DNA from: Davidsoniella eucalypti
Lineage: Eukaryota > Ascomycota > Sordariomycetes > Microascales > Ceratocystidaceae
Direction of reading: 5' to 3'
Length of the DNA stretch: 64,000 bases
Assembly: GCA_004009845.1 (NCBI GenBank)
Contig: RMBW01000026.1
Location: 1-64,000, forward strand
Shown: positions 24,023 to 34,039 of the stretch, one piece after another
Layout of the letters: every line of letters begins with the position of its first letter
Position numbering within the stretch: the stretch's first letter is position 1
Made by a program: the position numbers and the translations under genes
Notes under the pieces: generated by a model
Databases searched by the model: none
What the model was told of the DNA's origin: nothing
The model's input: only the letters and a program-made list of their open reading frames with translations

Positions 24023-25597
24023 ATGAATCGCCGAGTCTTTGTACAGGCCTCATTCTTAACATTCATAATCACTACGCTGGCCGTACTAGTACCTTTACCT
24101 TATAATCAGGGAACCAAGTCTACCATATCCCCGATATTCGATTATTCGCCCTTCACAGTAATGTCGACAAAACCCACTGTGATTGTGGTCGGATCTGGCC
24201 TTGCCGGTCTGACTGCCGCATACTCGGCATTGCAAGCCGGAGCACCCTCTGTGCGACTCCTTGACCGGGCACCCAGGCCAGGAGGTAACAGCATCAAAGC
24301 CTCGTCAGGAATCAACGGTGCGGGCACACGATTCCAAGCAGCTCATGGAATTGCATCAGACGAACTATTCTTTGCGGATTCAACCAAGAGTGCTGGTGAG
24401 CGGTATTTCTCCCACCGAGACGATAAATCAGGCTCCGAAGTAGACCGCGAGAGTCTTATCTCTACCTTGACTGGAAGCTCGAAAGAGACCGTCGAATGGC
24501 TGGTAGATGAGATAGGCGTTGATCTGAGCGCAGTTGCGACACTTGGCGGCCATTCACTTCCACGTACCCACCGCGGCGCTGGAAAACTTCCGCCAGGTGC
24601 AGCCTTGATCACCGCGTTTCTGGCCAAACTGAAAGCGAACCCGGCCTTTGAGTTGCTCAGCAACGCCAATGTGACTACTGTCGCCACATCTCCGTCTGGT
24701 GCCGTCATAGGAGTCGAATATACCCAAAATGGCGAGACTGCGACACTGGAAGGCCCCGTCGTCTTCGCTGCTGGTGGCTTCGCCGGGGATGCTGACGGAC
24801 TACTTGTTAGATATCGGCCAGACCTCGCTGGATATCCTGCAACAGCAGAGACACGTCCTGGCGCGCAAGATCTTCTTACTAGAGTTGGTGCGGTGCTGGT
24901 TGACATGGACAGTGTCCAGATCCATCCCACGGGTTTCGTTGACCCAGCCGATGAGGCTTCCATGTCTAAGTTTCTTGCGGCGGAAATGCTTCGAGGCGAG
25001 GGGGGAATATTGCTGGATGCCACTGACAAGAGATTCGTCAACGAGATGGATCTTCGCAGCGCAGTGAGCGAGTCCATAATGAGCACGAAGCAGAGTAGTC
25101 TCGATGGTATCAAGCAATGGGATGTTACGCTTCTTCTCGATCCGGGCGCCAGCGAGGCTGCGGCAAATCATCTTGGGTTTTACACCTGGAAAGGCCTTAT
25201 GCAGAAGAAGAAAGTCAAGGACTTGAGTCCTGGGATGGTGGCGTCTATACAAGAGTACTCTGCCATCGTGGCAGGAGACAAGACTGATGCTCTGGGTAGA
25301 AAATCGTTCGGACGTTGGCGACTACGACCCGGCCAAGATATTAGCGAAGAAGAAGTTCATATCGGCAAGATCACACCTGTGGTGCATTTCACTATGGGCG
25401 GCGTGGGGTTCGATACACAAGCCCGGGTTCTGAGAAAGGGCCTTGATGGCAAGTTGGAGCCGATTGAAGGGCTCTTTGCAGCTGGCGAAATCACAGGTGG
25501 AATCCACGGAGACAATAGACTGGGTGGTTCATCTCTTCTCGAATGTGCTGTATATGGAAGGATAGCTGGAGAATCAGCAGCAAAGAGTTTGGAGTAG
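24023..25597 (+). CDS. Soluble fumarate reductase (Osm1 type, FAD-dependent)
   Basis: Predicted to reduce fumarate to succinate with reduced flavin, reoxidising FADH2. It belongs to the FAD-binding-2 / fumarate reductase flavoprotein family. Single exon, 524 residues. The Rossmann signature GSGLAGLTAAYSALQAG lies near residue 55, followed by PGGNSIKASSGING (flavin-binding region), the IHPTGF motif, the RGEGGILLDATDKRFVNE active-site block, and GLFAAGEITGGIHGDNRLGG with SSLLECAVYGR near the C-terminus; all family motifs are intact. The ATG at 24023 gives an N-terminal hydrophobic stretch (about residues 9-25) that looks like a signal or signal anchor. A second in-frame ATG at 24161 (Met47) would start right before the flavin fold. 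Yeast Osm1 is known to use alternative starts for mitochondrial and ER forms, so both may be used here. The gene converges with the next gene, with 112 bases between stops. Confidence 0.93.
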   Translation: MNRRVFVQASFLTFIITTLAVLVPLPYNQGTKSTISPIFDYSPFTVMSTKPTVIVVGSGLAGLTAAYSALQAGAPSVRLLDRAPRPGGNSIKASSGINGAGTRFQAAHGIASDELFFADSTKSAGERYFSHRDDKSGSEVDRESLISTLTGSSKETVEWLVDEIGVDLSAVATLGGHSLPRTHRGAGKLPPGAALITAFLAKLKANPAFELLSNANVTTVATSPSGAVIGVEYTQNGETATLEGPVVFAAGGFAGDADGLLVRYRPDLAGYPATAETRPGAQDLLTRVGAVLVDMDSVQIHPTGFVDPADEASMSKFLAAEMLRGEGGILLDATDKRFVNEMDLRSAVSESIMSTKQSSLDGIKQWDVTLLLDPGASEAAANHLGFYTWKGLMQKKKVKDLSPGMVASIQEYSAIVAGDKTDALGRKSFGRWRLRPGQDISEEEVHIGKITPVVHFTMGGVGFDTQARVLRKGLDGKLEPIEGLFAAGEITGGIHGDNRLGGSSLLECAVYGRIAGESAAKSLE

Positions 25598-25709
25598 AGG
25601 TATCATCAAGGAAACCAAACAGCACATATATTGATAGCTAAACGTAAACAAAGAACAATGGGATATTTGAACGACACGCTGAGACAACCGACTATTTGAA
25701 CATGAAAAC

Positions 25710-26468
25710 CTAGATAGAAACAAGAGAGATTGTGACAGCATCAATGCCCTTGGTAACCATCCAACTGATACTTAGTCTATGCAACCAACCAGTGAGATAC
25801 TGCTCAATGATTACCGGCTTTTCATTAGTCTTGCGCCACATCCAAGTCTCATTGACAAAGACCACGGCATCAGATTGCTTAGCTTCCTCAATAGCGGCAA
25901 CGACGAGACCCCGCATGGGCGGCATGCCAGCAAAGGCCTTGGGTTCTTCTGTCAAGCACTCGATCCGGTGCTCGTCCTTGTATGCCACGCGATAGACACC
26001 GTTGACTAGATCACCAGCATCGAATCGCATATTCTGGATAGAAGAAGCCACCAAACTCGACTTACGCTCCTCCTCTAGCACGGCACGTATGATGATGGCC
26101 TGCGGCAGGGCAGAAAAGGCAGAATGCACAGCACGTGCATAGTGTACGACCAAGCCCTTATCGATATCGCCATAGGTACTACGACCAGAACCGTTAGCCT
26201 TCAGGTATCGTAGGCGTTCGATGGCGACGGGATGCGACGTGATGCGTTCGCGGGCGAGAACCCAACGTTCGGTGTCCCAGGCAACGTCTTTGGGGAGCGA
26301 GACCGGCAAATCATCGGGCAGGATGGCCCCCGAACGTAGTGACCGATGAATGGCGTGCGAACAGCGCGTGTCGGTGCGACGCTCGAGACGGATGCCGAGA
26401 AGATAGTCGATGTAGGCAAGATAGAGGGCGGGGATTACCGCGGGGATCAGAACCCACGATGAGACCAT
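25710..26468 (-). CDS. Unknown protein with N-terminal membrane anchor
   Basis: Single-exon 252-residue reading frame starting at an ATG. I do not recognise the family. The first about 25 residues (WVLIPAVIPALYLAYIDYLL) are hydrophobic and look like a signal anchor or a mitochondrial membrane segment, followed by basic residues. The rest is a soluble mixed-composition domain with well-conserved-looking blocks such as SLPKDVAWDTERWVLARERI and FAGMPPMRGLVVAAIEEA, and a Trp-rich C-terminal part. No catalytic motif is evident. The frame is much longer than chance frames nearby and the composition is protein-like, so I take it as a real gene. It converges with the fumarate reductase gene. Confidence 0.75.
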   Translation of the reverse strand: MVSSWVLIPAVIPALYLAYIDYLLGIRLERRTDTRCSHAIHRSLRSGAILPDDLPVSLPKDVAWDTERWVLARERITSHPVAIERLRYLKANGSGRSTYGDIDKGLVVHYARAVHSAFSALPQAIIIRAVLEEERKSSLVASSIQNMRFDAGDLVNGVYRVAYKDEHRIECLTEEPKAFAGMPPMRGLVVAAIEEAKQSDAVVFVNETWMWRKTNEKPVIIEQYLTGWLHRLSISWMVTKGIDAVTISLVSI

Positions 26469-27055
26469 GGCGTCAATAAAAAAAACCGGTAGAAAAAAAA
26501 AGAATCACGGGTGGGGAAAGAAAGGCGGAGAAGTTGCTCCGCAGACGACGGCGGGAGGAAACGGAGAAGGGAAAGCGGTGGGATAAGGCGGTGAGGCAAC
26601 GGATTTAAATGCTGAATTTGTAGTGTCAAAAGGCCGATCAGAATATTGGACGGAGTCTTTAGCTCTTGTGCCGGTGGTCTGATTGCTTGGGCCGAAATTC
26701 AAAATGCGGGTGGAGTTTGGTAAAAATTAGTGGAGCAGCAGAATACTGAAACGTTAGGCCAAGATTAACGCATTGGAAGTTGTTGCTCGGATTTCAGAGA
26801 GCAAAAAAAGAATACATCAGGATGTGGGCTCTAGTTAATGCTGATCGATCTACTATTACGAAGAAACATGCCCACTAAGAAGGAGTTTCTTTCTATTTTG
26901 ACGGATTGTTTCAACCAAGCTTTCACGTGCCAAAGTTGGCTCGGTAGACGTGTTTATCGCGATCATATGGGAGACATGAGAGTTATAATAGTGGTTGGTT
27001 TATTTTGTAGTGTATGATTTTAGATAAATATATTTCTTCTATGTGTATTGATAAA
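26469..27055. other. Intergenic, between two minus-strand genes
   Basis: 587 bases. The part next to the unknown gene is purine-rich on the + strand (pyrimidine-rich in the sense direction) and probably its promoter and leader. Nothing else is recognisable. Confidence 0.5.
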
Positions 27056-27976
27056 TCAGCCAGAGGACTCGTCGCGATCGGTGATATAGCCGATCGAATC
27101 GTCGGAGCCAACAATGGCCTCCTCCTCACCCCAATCTACGACATCGACGGTCATTGGTTTTGAGTCATTGCGCATTACAAGCCACGATGCCAAGTCGTCT
27201 GTTTCATTGCGGAACTGGTGTTCTGTCCAGGGCGGGATACACACAAAATCTCCCTTGGTAATCACGTTGGTGACTATGTCGCCGTTTAGGTCGGGCTTGG
27301 TGGCGAGAATCAAAGAGCCGTATATGGCATAGATAATGGTTTCTATAGGGATTGTTAGATGTTTTCTAGCGCCAATTCCGAGTATGGGAGTTATTGTTGT
27401 TTCGTACCTTGTTCGCCGTGGTGTCGGATGGGAGTCGCTGAATGCGGTTTTAGCTCAAGTGCTATTCATAGGTTAGTGGTGATTCTACGAGCTGATTCCA
27501 TAGACTGCAACTGTAGAAGAAACCTTACCAGAGGCACACATGCTATCATTTCTGTTGACTAGTTGATTGATGATCCGGACTGATGGCGTTGCTTCTGAAG
27601 CATGCGGTGGTGGCGGGGTCTGGGACCTATCTTCGTCATAATCTAAACCCTCAAGGTCGTCGTCGTCGTCTCCGTATCGTATCCGACTTCCATCGATGTT
27701 GTCTGAAGAGAGCGAGGGCGCATAGCCGTTGGGAATCGGGACATTGTAGCCGTTCAGCTTGGATGGATATCCGGGGAATGTGGAATTCCTGGCTGCGACT
27801 TGGTCTAGAAAGGCGTCTGCGGTTTGAGCCTTGGAACGCTCAGGTACTCCGGGCCGTCTTTCGGGTGGTTCGCGCGGAGAGAACGGCTCCGGCGCCTTCT
27901 GTATATAGATCGACGATGGCATTATCATGGGTAGTAGGTCCCTTAGAAGTGGCACAAGCGACGCCATTGCTATCAT
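27056..27976 (-). CDS. Cupin-domain protein
   Basis: Three exons on the minus strand: 27976-27529, 27461-27408 and 27342-27056, for 262 residues. Introns are 66 and 65 bases (donors GTAAGG and GTACGA). The splice joins rebuild one cupin barrel: ELKPHSATPIRHHGEQETII gives cupin motif 1 (His-His, Glu) across exons 1-3, and GDFVCIPPWTEHQFRNE gives motif 2 with its metal-binding His. This predicts a small metal-binding beta-barrel enzyme or regulator; substrate unknown. The N-terminal about 140 residues are disordered and contain an acidic run (GDDDDDLEGLDYDEDRS) before the barrel. The start could also be a downstream Met (Met4 or the Met-Ile-Met cluster), since the first residues are not diagnostic. 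Confidence 0.82.
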
Positions 27977-30429
27977 CGAAAGTGTATTTTTTTCTTATTT
28001 CTTTCGGCTACGTCCAAGATTGCTTGATTTCTGTCTTACAGCTGATGATGCCTCGTTCTTCTCGACCACAGTGTTGCGACGCTATACGGCTACACGGCAA
28101 TTCTCTGGTTCAATAGTGTTGTAATGATAAGTGGACTATGCTATACAATCGACCCAAGATTCCACGGTTGACTGATTAACGGTAGCGGTAGGACTGAAGA
28201 GTTTGCTGAAATTTAATGCTTGCCAATCGGATATCGGGTACAGATAGCCTTGAAAAACAGGCGTGTTGGACGACAAGACTGCTCTAAAAGTTCACTTTAA
28301 GTTTGTTGTTATCAACAAGTGGGAAATTTCCATTCGGATGTCCAGATTTCATTCACGGCGCTTGGCAGGCGGTGCTAGTTGTATAAAATTGTAATATAAA
28401 AGAGGGAATATCGCGAGATAAATAGTTCCCAATTGTTCAAGCTGTAGAAACTGATCGTGATATCTCGGGAGTCGTGATGAAGAGCAAGCAAGGCCATAGA
28501 AAGTTCGCGAGGCGGTGGGAGACGAAAACAAAGCAATCAAATTGCCGCCAAAAAAGCCCGTAGCTGAATCGAGGAATACAGCTGGCTGGTCTGTGAGCTA
28601 AGCTTTGGAGACAGTGACGATGAGATCTAGCGACAATTTGCCGAGACAGGGCCCCTTGCCATTATAGTGCTCCACGTTTTCGGGAAGTTTTAGAAGGTTA
28701 ATAGTTGAAGCCGACGTCTAAGTTGGTACAGTGGTATGAAGGCGTCAATGAAGGAGTCCGATGAACATACTCTAGCATTATTTCTGTATTAAAGTGCGAT
28801 TATCATCTGCTGACAATGAGTAGCAAAGCCCAACAGGATAGTCTCTACGTATACAATGTTAGTTGTATATGCTTCTGATTCTCCACGTATATAACACACC
28901 TTGGCACAGCCTGCTCACGTTGTTAGGCTCCATGAATGGCTGTACTTTAATTGAACAAGCTAGAGTTGTCAACATAACCGACGTATCCTCGCCGTGCGTG
29001 CTTCGACTGTTGACTTGGTCTTGGGCTTCGATCGTATAGATGCCTCAGGCCAATATTAATACAGGTATCTTGTCTTCATACCCAAAGCTGGACTCGCGTC
29101 GCTCCCACTCATCCATCTCAGGCACCATCACTAGAAGAACTGGTGACTTGCTGCGTTCGAATTCGAAGGAAGAAAGCCCGCTTCTTCGGTATATTCCTTC
29201 CCGAAGGTGGGGTAAAGTCCCAAGCTCCACGATAGCTTCGACCAATCAAGAGAAATACGACAATCGTAACTTGTATTAGCTCGCACAAGTACAACTCAGC
29301 ACCCGTCATGATAGACAAGATAGCTGCGCCCCCGCTTCGCAGCTGGAAGGAGCCAAGAGTGTCTCCGTTGTAGGTATCATTGTGTATCTAAGCATCATTA
29401 CCTGCTGTAGCGCCTACAACACTCGCCTATGAGCTGCTCCAGGTGTGTTTCTGGAGACGTTTTGCTCTTGAGCTTTTCTTTCTTATAAACATTGGTCATT
29501 CTTCTCATACATTGCTGCCAAAACAAAAGAGAGGGGCGGTGCAAGAGCCTATGAAAGTTCCATAACGTTGGAGGTACATGTATATAGACAATAAACAGAA
29601 GAACAATTTATATTGGAATTTATGTAGAGTCACTAGCACAGCCAAGAAGAGAAGATATATTTTTTACAAAAAGCACATACTGAAGTTTTTTTAAAGATTC
29701 TAACTCTATTTTCTAGACCTTTTGTCTTTGTGATGGGCTTTAAGTATGTAATAGAGGTATGATCCGACCTTTCGACCATGCTGTATCATTGCTTGACAAT
29801 CTTGTCTATTGTCATGTTGCACGTCTATTTGTGTACAGCGGTGGAAACAGCAAGTAATGTAAAAGGGCTTATTCTAGCCTATATTTGCCTAGCACTTAGC
29901 GTAGCTACGCAAGTAAGAAGATGTAAGGAGAAAGTGTTCCCCTAGACACAAATCATATGTGTGGTGGGCTGTGTCCGCTAATGATGTGCAGCCACATCTC
30001 CTTGAGGGCGTGATGTGTTGGTCCGTCTGCATGTTGTAAGCTTACATGCGTTTAGGTGCGGTAATAGATAGATAGAGAACCTATAATTTCTATCTTAAAA
30101 ACTTGGGTATCTCGCTGTGTCCCGTTCACTTGTTCCTCTCTCATTCATCAACCCATCTTGCTGATAAAAGCCCGCTTTGGAAGACAGAAATACACACTCA
30201 CCTGCACACATCTGCCTATATCAACTGCTAGATTTACTTTTTATATTCCCTTCCATAACTATTACACCCGTCAAATCTCATTCTGTCTGACAATTGGAGT
30301 TATCGAGCCTGACGTGCTACTTGGGCTAAACGTTCTATCTTCTATACATCTCCTACCACTGCTGTACGCCTTTGGAAGAACTACCACCGCCTCGGCTACT
30401 CAAATAGACTTCGAGATACTCTTGCTAAG
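27977..30429. other. Intergenic region upstream of the F-box gene
   Basis: About 2.4 kb without a supported gene. The only notable frame is an ATG-initiated 79-codon frame at 29040-29279 with a Ser/Arg-rich start; it has no recognisable domain and I did not call it. The final 300 bases are probably the promoter and leader of the F-box gene. Confidence 0.5.
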
Positions 30430-32086
30430 ATGGAAAACAAGAACCACTTTCTCGAACAGCCCCTGAAAGTTGCTGACCCTCCCCGGCCCAAACTCAAGCC
30501 ACTACCAGATTCGTTACTACCCGACAATAGTCTCAAACGTAAGCAACCATGAACAAATGAAGCAGAGAGACACCAACTGTCACAGCCAACTAATACCTAT
30601 ATATCTATACAGTAGCTGAGGCCGATCAAACGTGCACCCTTCTTTCTTTGCCAGAAGAGCTTCTACTGAACATATGGCATGGATGTCCGCCAGAGACACT
30701 CGTCAAGCTGTCACAGACCTGCCAAGCCATGCGTCGATCGGCACTGAGCAATGACGCCTGGATCCAGAAAGTGCGGCAGGAGGTCCCTGCATTTAGAGTA
30801 ACCATGCTTCCCCCGTCGTTCGACTCTTACTTCGAACTGTGGCGTTCCCTCAAGGACTACTGGTACCTACTCCAACACAAGATGTGGTTTGGCGACACCG
30901 GCCTGCAAGGCAAGGTCATCGTGACGAACTATGATCAAGCGAGCGGATGTATTCAAGGGTTCCAGATTGTTGCCACCAATCGGTTGGCCCTTGATGGACA
31001 TTTGAACTTCGGAAACAGTAACCCGGTGATATTTGAATTCGATCCCGAGGTCACGCTTTACACAGACGTGCCCCTAGTAGCCATTTTCGCTGCCGATGCA
31101 CGCAAGGCAGGTCGTGTCCCTTCAAAAATGGAAACAGAGATCTCTATGAGCACAGCGATGGGGGGGCCCTCCTCTACCATCTTGCTGACCAAAGCCGAAC
31201 AGACACGGTTCAACAGCTACTGGCCACCAGGAACTATACCACTAAGGCCAGATGCTAGAACCAACGTCTATAATGACAATTCGACAACTCAATATCAGAT
31301 ACAAGAACTGAATCTCCCCACGGTCTTTAGTGAAGTCTCAAGAAACACATTTCGTCTAAGTGCTTGGATTCCTGGGTATCCCGTGTACCGCTTCTCTGAA
31401 GGGAGAATAGGGGATTCTCCGTTAAAGAGGAAGATAGCAACTTTTGGACATCTAACCCCCGAGCTCCTTGTGCCAACCCAGACTCGCAAGCATCGCGGTC
31501 TATGGGTTGGAGACTACCAGCCTCACGGGGCCGAGATTGTACTGATCATCCAACCTGACACTTGGGTAACCAGGGATGGACAGACGGTCGATCTGACTGA
31601 AAAGAGCCTCCACGGTCCCCCTAACGAAACTGATAGGGCGCTGGGTATCTTCCGATTGCCGTATGAGACCGAGGAAAACTTCCAGGAACGACGCCTGAAC
31701 AGCCGTGTCTTCAACGGTTCTATCCAAGCCATCAAACTGACTGGAGATAGCAATGTCCCTCGCGGACAATTGACCTTTGAAGTCACTGACTTTACATTCA
31801 CAGACTTCCGCCCGCCAGTTCCCCAATACGCAAGTGCGCGCCGTGGACGAGGTCGTGGCCAGATTGCTTATGAAAACCCTCAACGCCGTAAGTATTGAGA
31901 TACCCACTGTGATATAGTCTACCTGCTAACATCAGATTAGGCTCCCAAATTGGGCTCTGCGATACCGAGTTGTACTTTGTGTCGGATGACGTAGTCATTC
32001 TCCACTGGTTGAAGCTTGGCATGATGAACTACTTCCACCGGATAGACCAGGATATGGTGATCGGACAGCATGAAATGAGCACGTAG
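30430..32086 (+). CDS. F-box protein with FBXO31-like substrate domain
   Basis: Predicted substrate receptor of an SCF (Skp1-Cul1-F-box) ubiquitin ligase. Three exons: 30430-30538, 30613-31887 and 31941-32086, for 509 residues. Introns are 74 and 53 bases with donors GTAAGC and GTAAGT. The F-box follows the first junction: LLSLPEELLLNIWHGCPPET and LVKLSQTCQAMRRSALSNDA, residues about 45-90. The C-terminal half contains KHRGLWVGDYQPHGAEIVLI and IKLTGDSNVPRGQLTFEV, which resemble the C-terminal domain of FBXO31-family proteins. An Arg/Gly-rich patch (ARRGRGRG) lies just before the last junction, and exon 3 adds DTELYFVSDDVVILHWLKLG. Splicing exon 3 is favoured because it keeps the frame and restores a hydrophobic family-like end; without it the protein would stop at Tyr just after the patch. 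Substrate unknown. Confidence 0.85.
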
Positions 32087-32424
32087 AAGGCCCGTGATTG
32101 GTGGTATCTACAGTGTCACTATCTAAGCTAATTGTCTGGCTCTTGCATGATGAAGGGGTTTGATGTAACGTTTGTTTTAATATTGATAGTAGTAGTTCAC
32201 AGAAGAAGAAAGTAGTATAATATGTTATGGATTCCCGCCTATGAGACGGTCTACCCAATTAGGATGGTATATTGAAAAGAAATCGAATGAAGCTGTCCTG
32301 TTTTGCGCCGCAACCCAGCCTCTCTAGCACACATAGTATGTGAAAATGGCCTTATACCCAGATCTTTTTGTTGAAAAATATTTTGTTTACTTTTTATTTT
32401 TTGTGTTAAGCTGAAGCCATAAAT
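32087..32424. other. Short convergent intergenic region
   Basis: 338 bases between the 3' ends of the F-box and PBDC1-type genes. AT-rich with T runs near 32380, as expected of 3' regions. Nothing else is seen. Confidence 0.5.
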
Positions 32425-32997
32425 TTAAGACTTGGCCTCCTTGTTGATCCAGTCGTTCAGACCAGCTCTGTTACGCGCAATCTCGATGGCGTAGAACTGC
32501 ATGCGGGGGACGAAAATGGTGGTGTCTTGGCCGTAGTCGGTGTTGGCAGAAATACGTAGAATGGTGCCGAAGTTGTAGTCGTCGACTCTCTTCTCGTACG
32601 CCATCATGAACTTGCGCCAGCGCACCTTTCCAGACGCAGACTTCATCTCGTTCTCGTTGATGGGAGCGGCGGGGTCGAACTCGGGGAACTCGGTCTTGAG
32701 GTGTTCCATGATCTCGTCGTCGAACTTGGTTAGGCGGATAGTGCTGCCAGGCACGGTCTGCAGAATGCGCATGTAGACCTCCATGTGCTGGACGGCCTTG
32801 ACGGCGAATTGCTTCTCAATCTAGAGGTAGTAAGCGCCAGTTAGTAATAATGTACTTATACCAACGTATAGCCGAGTTTTCGCATTCAGTGACTGTATAT
32901 ACATGGATGTATGACGTACATCCTCGAGGTTGTCGGGCTCTTCGGGGTTGAAGCTCTTGGGCGCCCGGGCGTCCGATGTCATCGGTAATTCAGCCAT
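32425..32997 (-). CDS. PBDC1 / Ypl225w-family protein (eEF1A chaperone)
   Basis: Small conserved cytosolic protein of 157 residues in two exons, 32997-32920 and 32820-32425, with a 99-base intron (donor GTACGT, acceptor CTCTAG). The join restores PDNLEDIEKQFAVKAVQHME, characteristic of the PBDC1 family. The rest follows the family: PGSTIRLTKFDDEIMEHLKT, the N-E-x-E-M-K-S turn, GKVRWRKFMMAYEKRVDDYN and VPRMQFYAIEIARNRAGLND. The yeast member Ypl225w (Chp1) assists folding of newly made translation factor eEF1A. The full family length is present and no residue is obviously lost. It has a CRE (TGACGTCA) and a CCAAT box in the 155 bases upstream. The gene is divergent from the Ste6-like gene. Confidence 0.92.
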
Positions 32998-34039
32998 TTT
33001 GATAAGATATCTAAACGTGTGACTTTTTGTGTCGGTGGTATTGAAAAGCAAGCTTCAGAACAAATAGCTCGTGATATTGATTTTTCAATTTCAGTAGCTC
33101 GATATCAGTTGTCAAAACTTACCGTCACATCCAATCAAGTTTTGACGTCAGTCCATGGCGGGGCAAATTTCTGACTGATGTTTGGCGGGGTGGATTACGG
33201 ACTTCGAATTTTGTTTGCCAGCTGGTCAATATGCCGCTGCCAGCTGACAGCGCTTATATAGCAAGTTCCTTTGTTGCCTAGTTAGGTGATCTTTAAATCT
33301 AATTTGGAATTACACTATGAGGTTCTTACCATGAACATACAGATATATCGAGTTATACATCAGGGTTATATGGACTAACATTGTAAACCCCAACTTGATT
33401 ATGTTGGATAGTTGACGAAAAAACAACAAGTAGGCATGTTATTAACTTAAGTAGTTGTTCAAATAAATAAATTTTAAATGAGACTGCCTAGTAAACCCAA
33501 CGGAAACGTGCCATAAAAAGAAGCAGCTTTCTATCAAGCTTTGAACATGGAGAATTTCTAGCTTCGCATTTCAATGATAAGATCAGATTCATCGCAACGA
33601 TCGACAATGCCATTAGCCTCGCACGATTAAAGACTTGATGAGCTCCTAAGACCATTTGAAGCTAGTGTTGTGTTTGAGGTCTTATACACAATCCCAGATA
33701 AAGGTGTGGCGACTAGTAACAACAATGCTAATCGGCCGTAGAACAATACTAATGCTAGTGTGCCAGGACGACTGAAAGAAAAAAAGCATCGCGAAATCGA
33801 ATAACATTTTGAGTCTCGACATTGGCTGAATGAACGAGTGACAGCTTGATAGATACGGTACGCTCGGAGCGATGTCGACTATGTTCTTTGACTGGTAACT
33901 CTACCTCTGTATCTTAAAGTACCAGTTATGTCCGCTATTGACATCACCAGTTTCCACATCCTCTTTTGTATTTCATGTACCATGATATATATCTCTTGAA
34001 AGTTGAAGGCTTTACGACACAGCCACATAAACTCAAAGC
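32998..34039. other. Divergent promoter region (PBDC1-type / Ste6-like)
   Basis: 1042 bases between two divergent starts. It holds the CCAAT box and CRE near the PBDC1-type gene. On the Ste6 side there is a TATATAT stretch near 33985. No pheromone-response element was recognised. Confidence 0.5.
33131..33150 (-). promoter_or_regulatory. CCAAT box and CRE upstream of PBDC1-type gene
   Basis: CCAAT at 33131-33135 and the perfect palindrome TGACGTCA at 33143-33150, the bZIP (Atf/CREB) consensus, lie about 135-155 bases upstream of the PBDC1-type ATG. They could serve this gene or, at greater distance, the divergent Ste6-like gene. Confidence 0.45.

Noticed and set aside
24343..25113. 256-codon minus-strand frame inside the fumarate reductase gene
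   Set aside because: Shadow frame opposite a well-supported gene.
29040..29279. 79-codon ATG-started frame, Ser/Arg-rich
   Set aside because: Short and without recognisable domain; could be a small protein or the broken start of a transporter, but no support beyond the frame.
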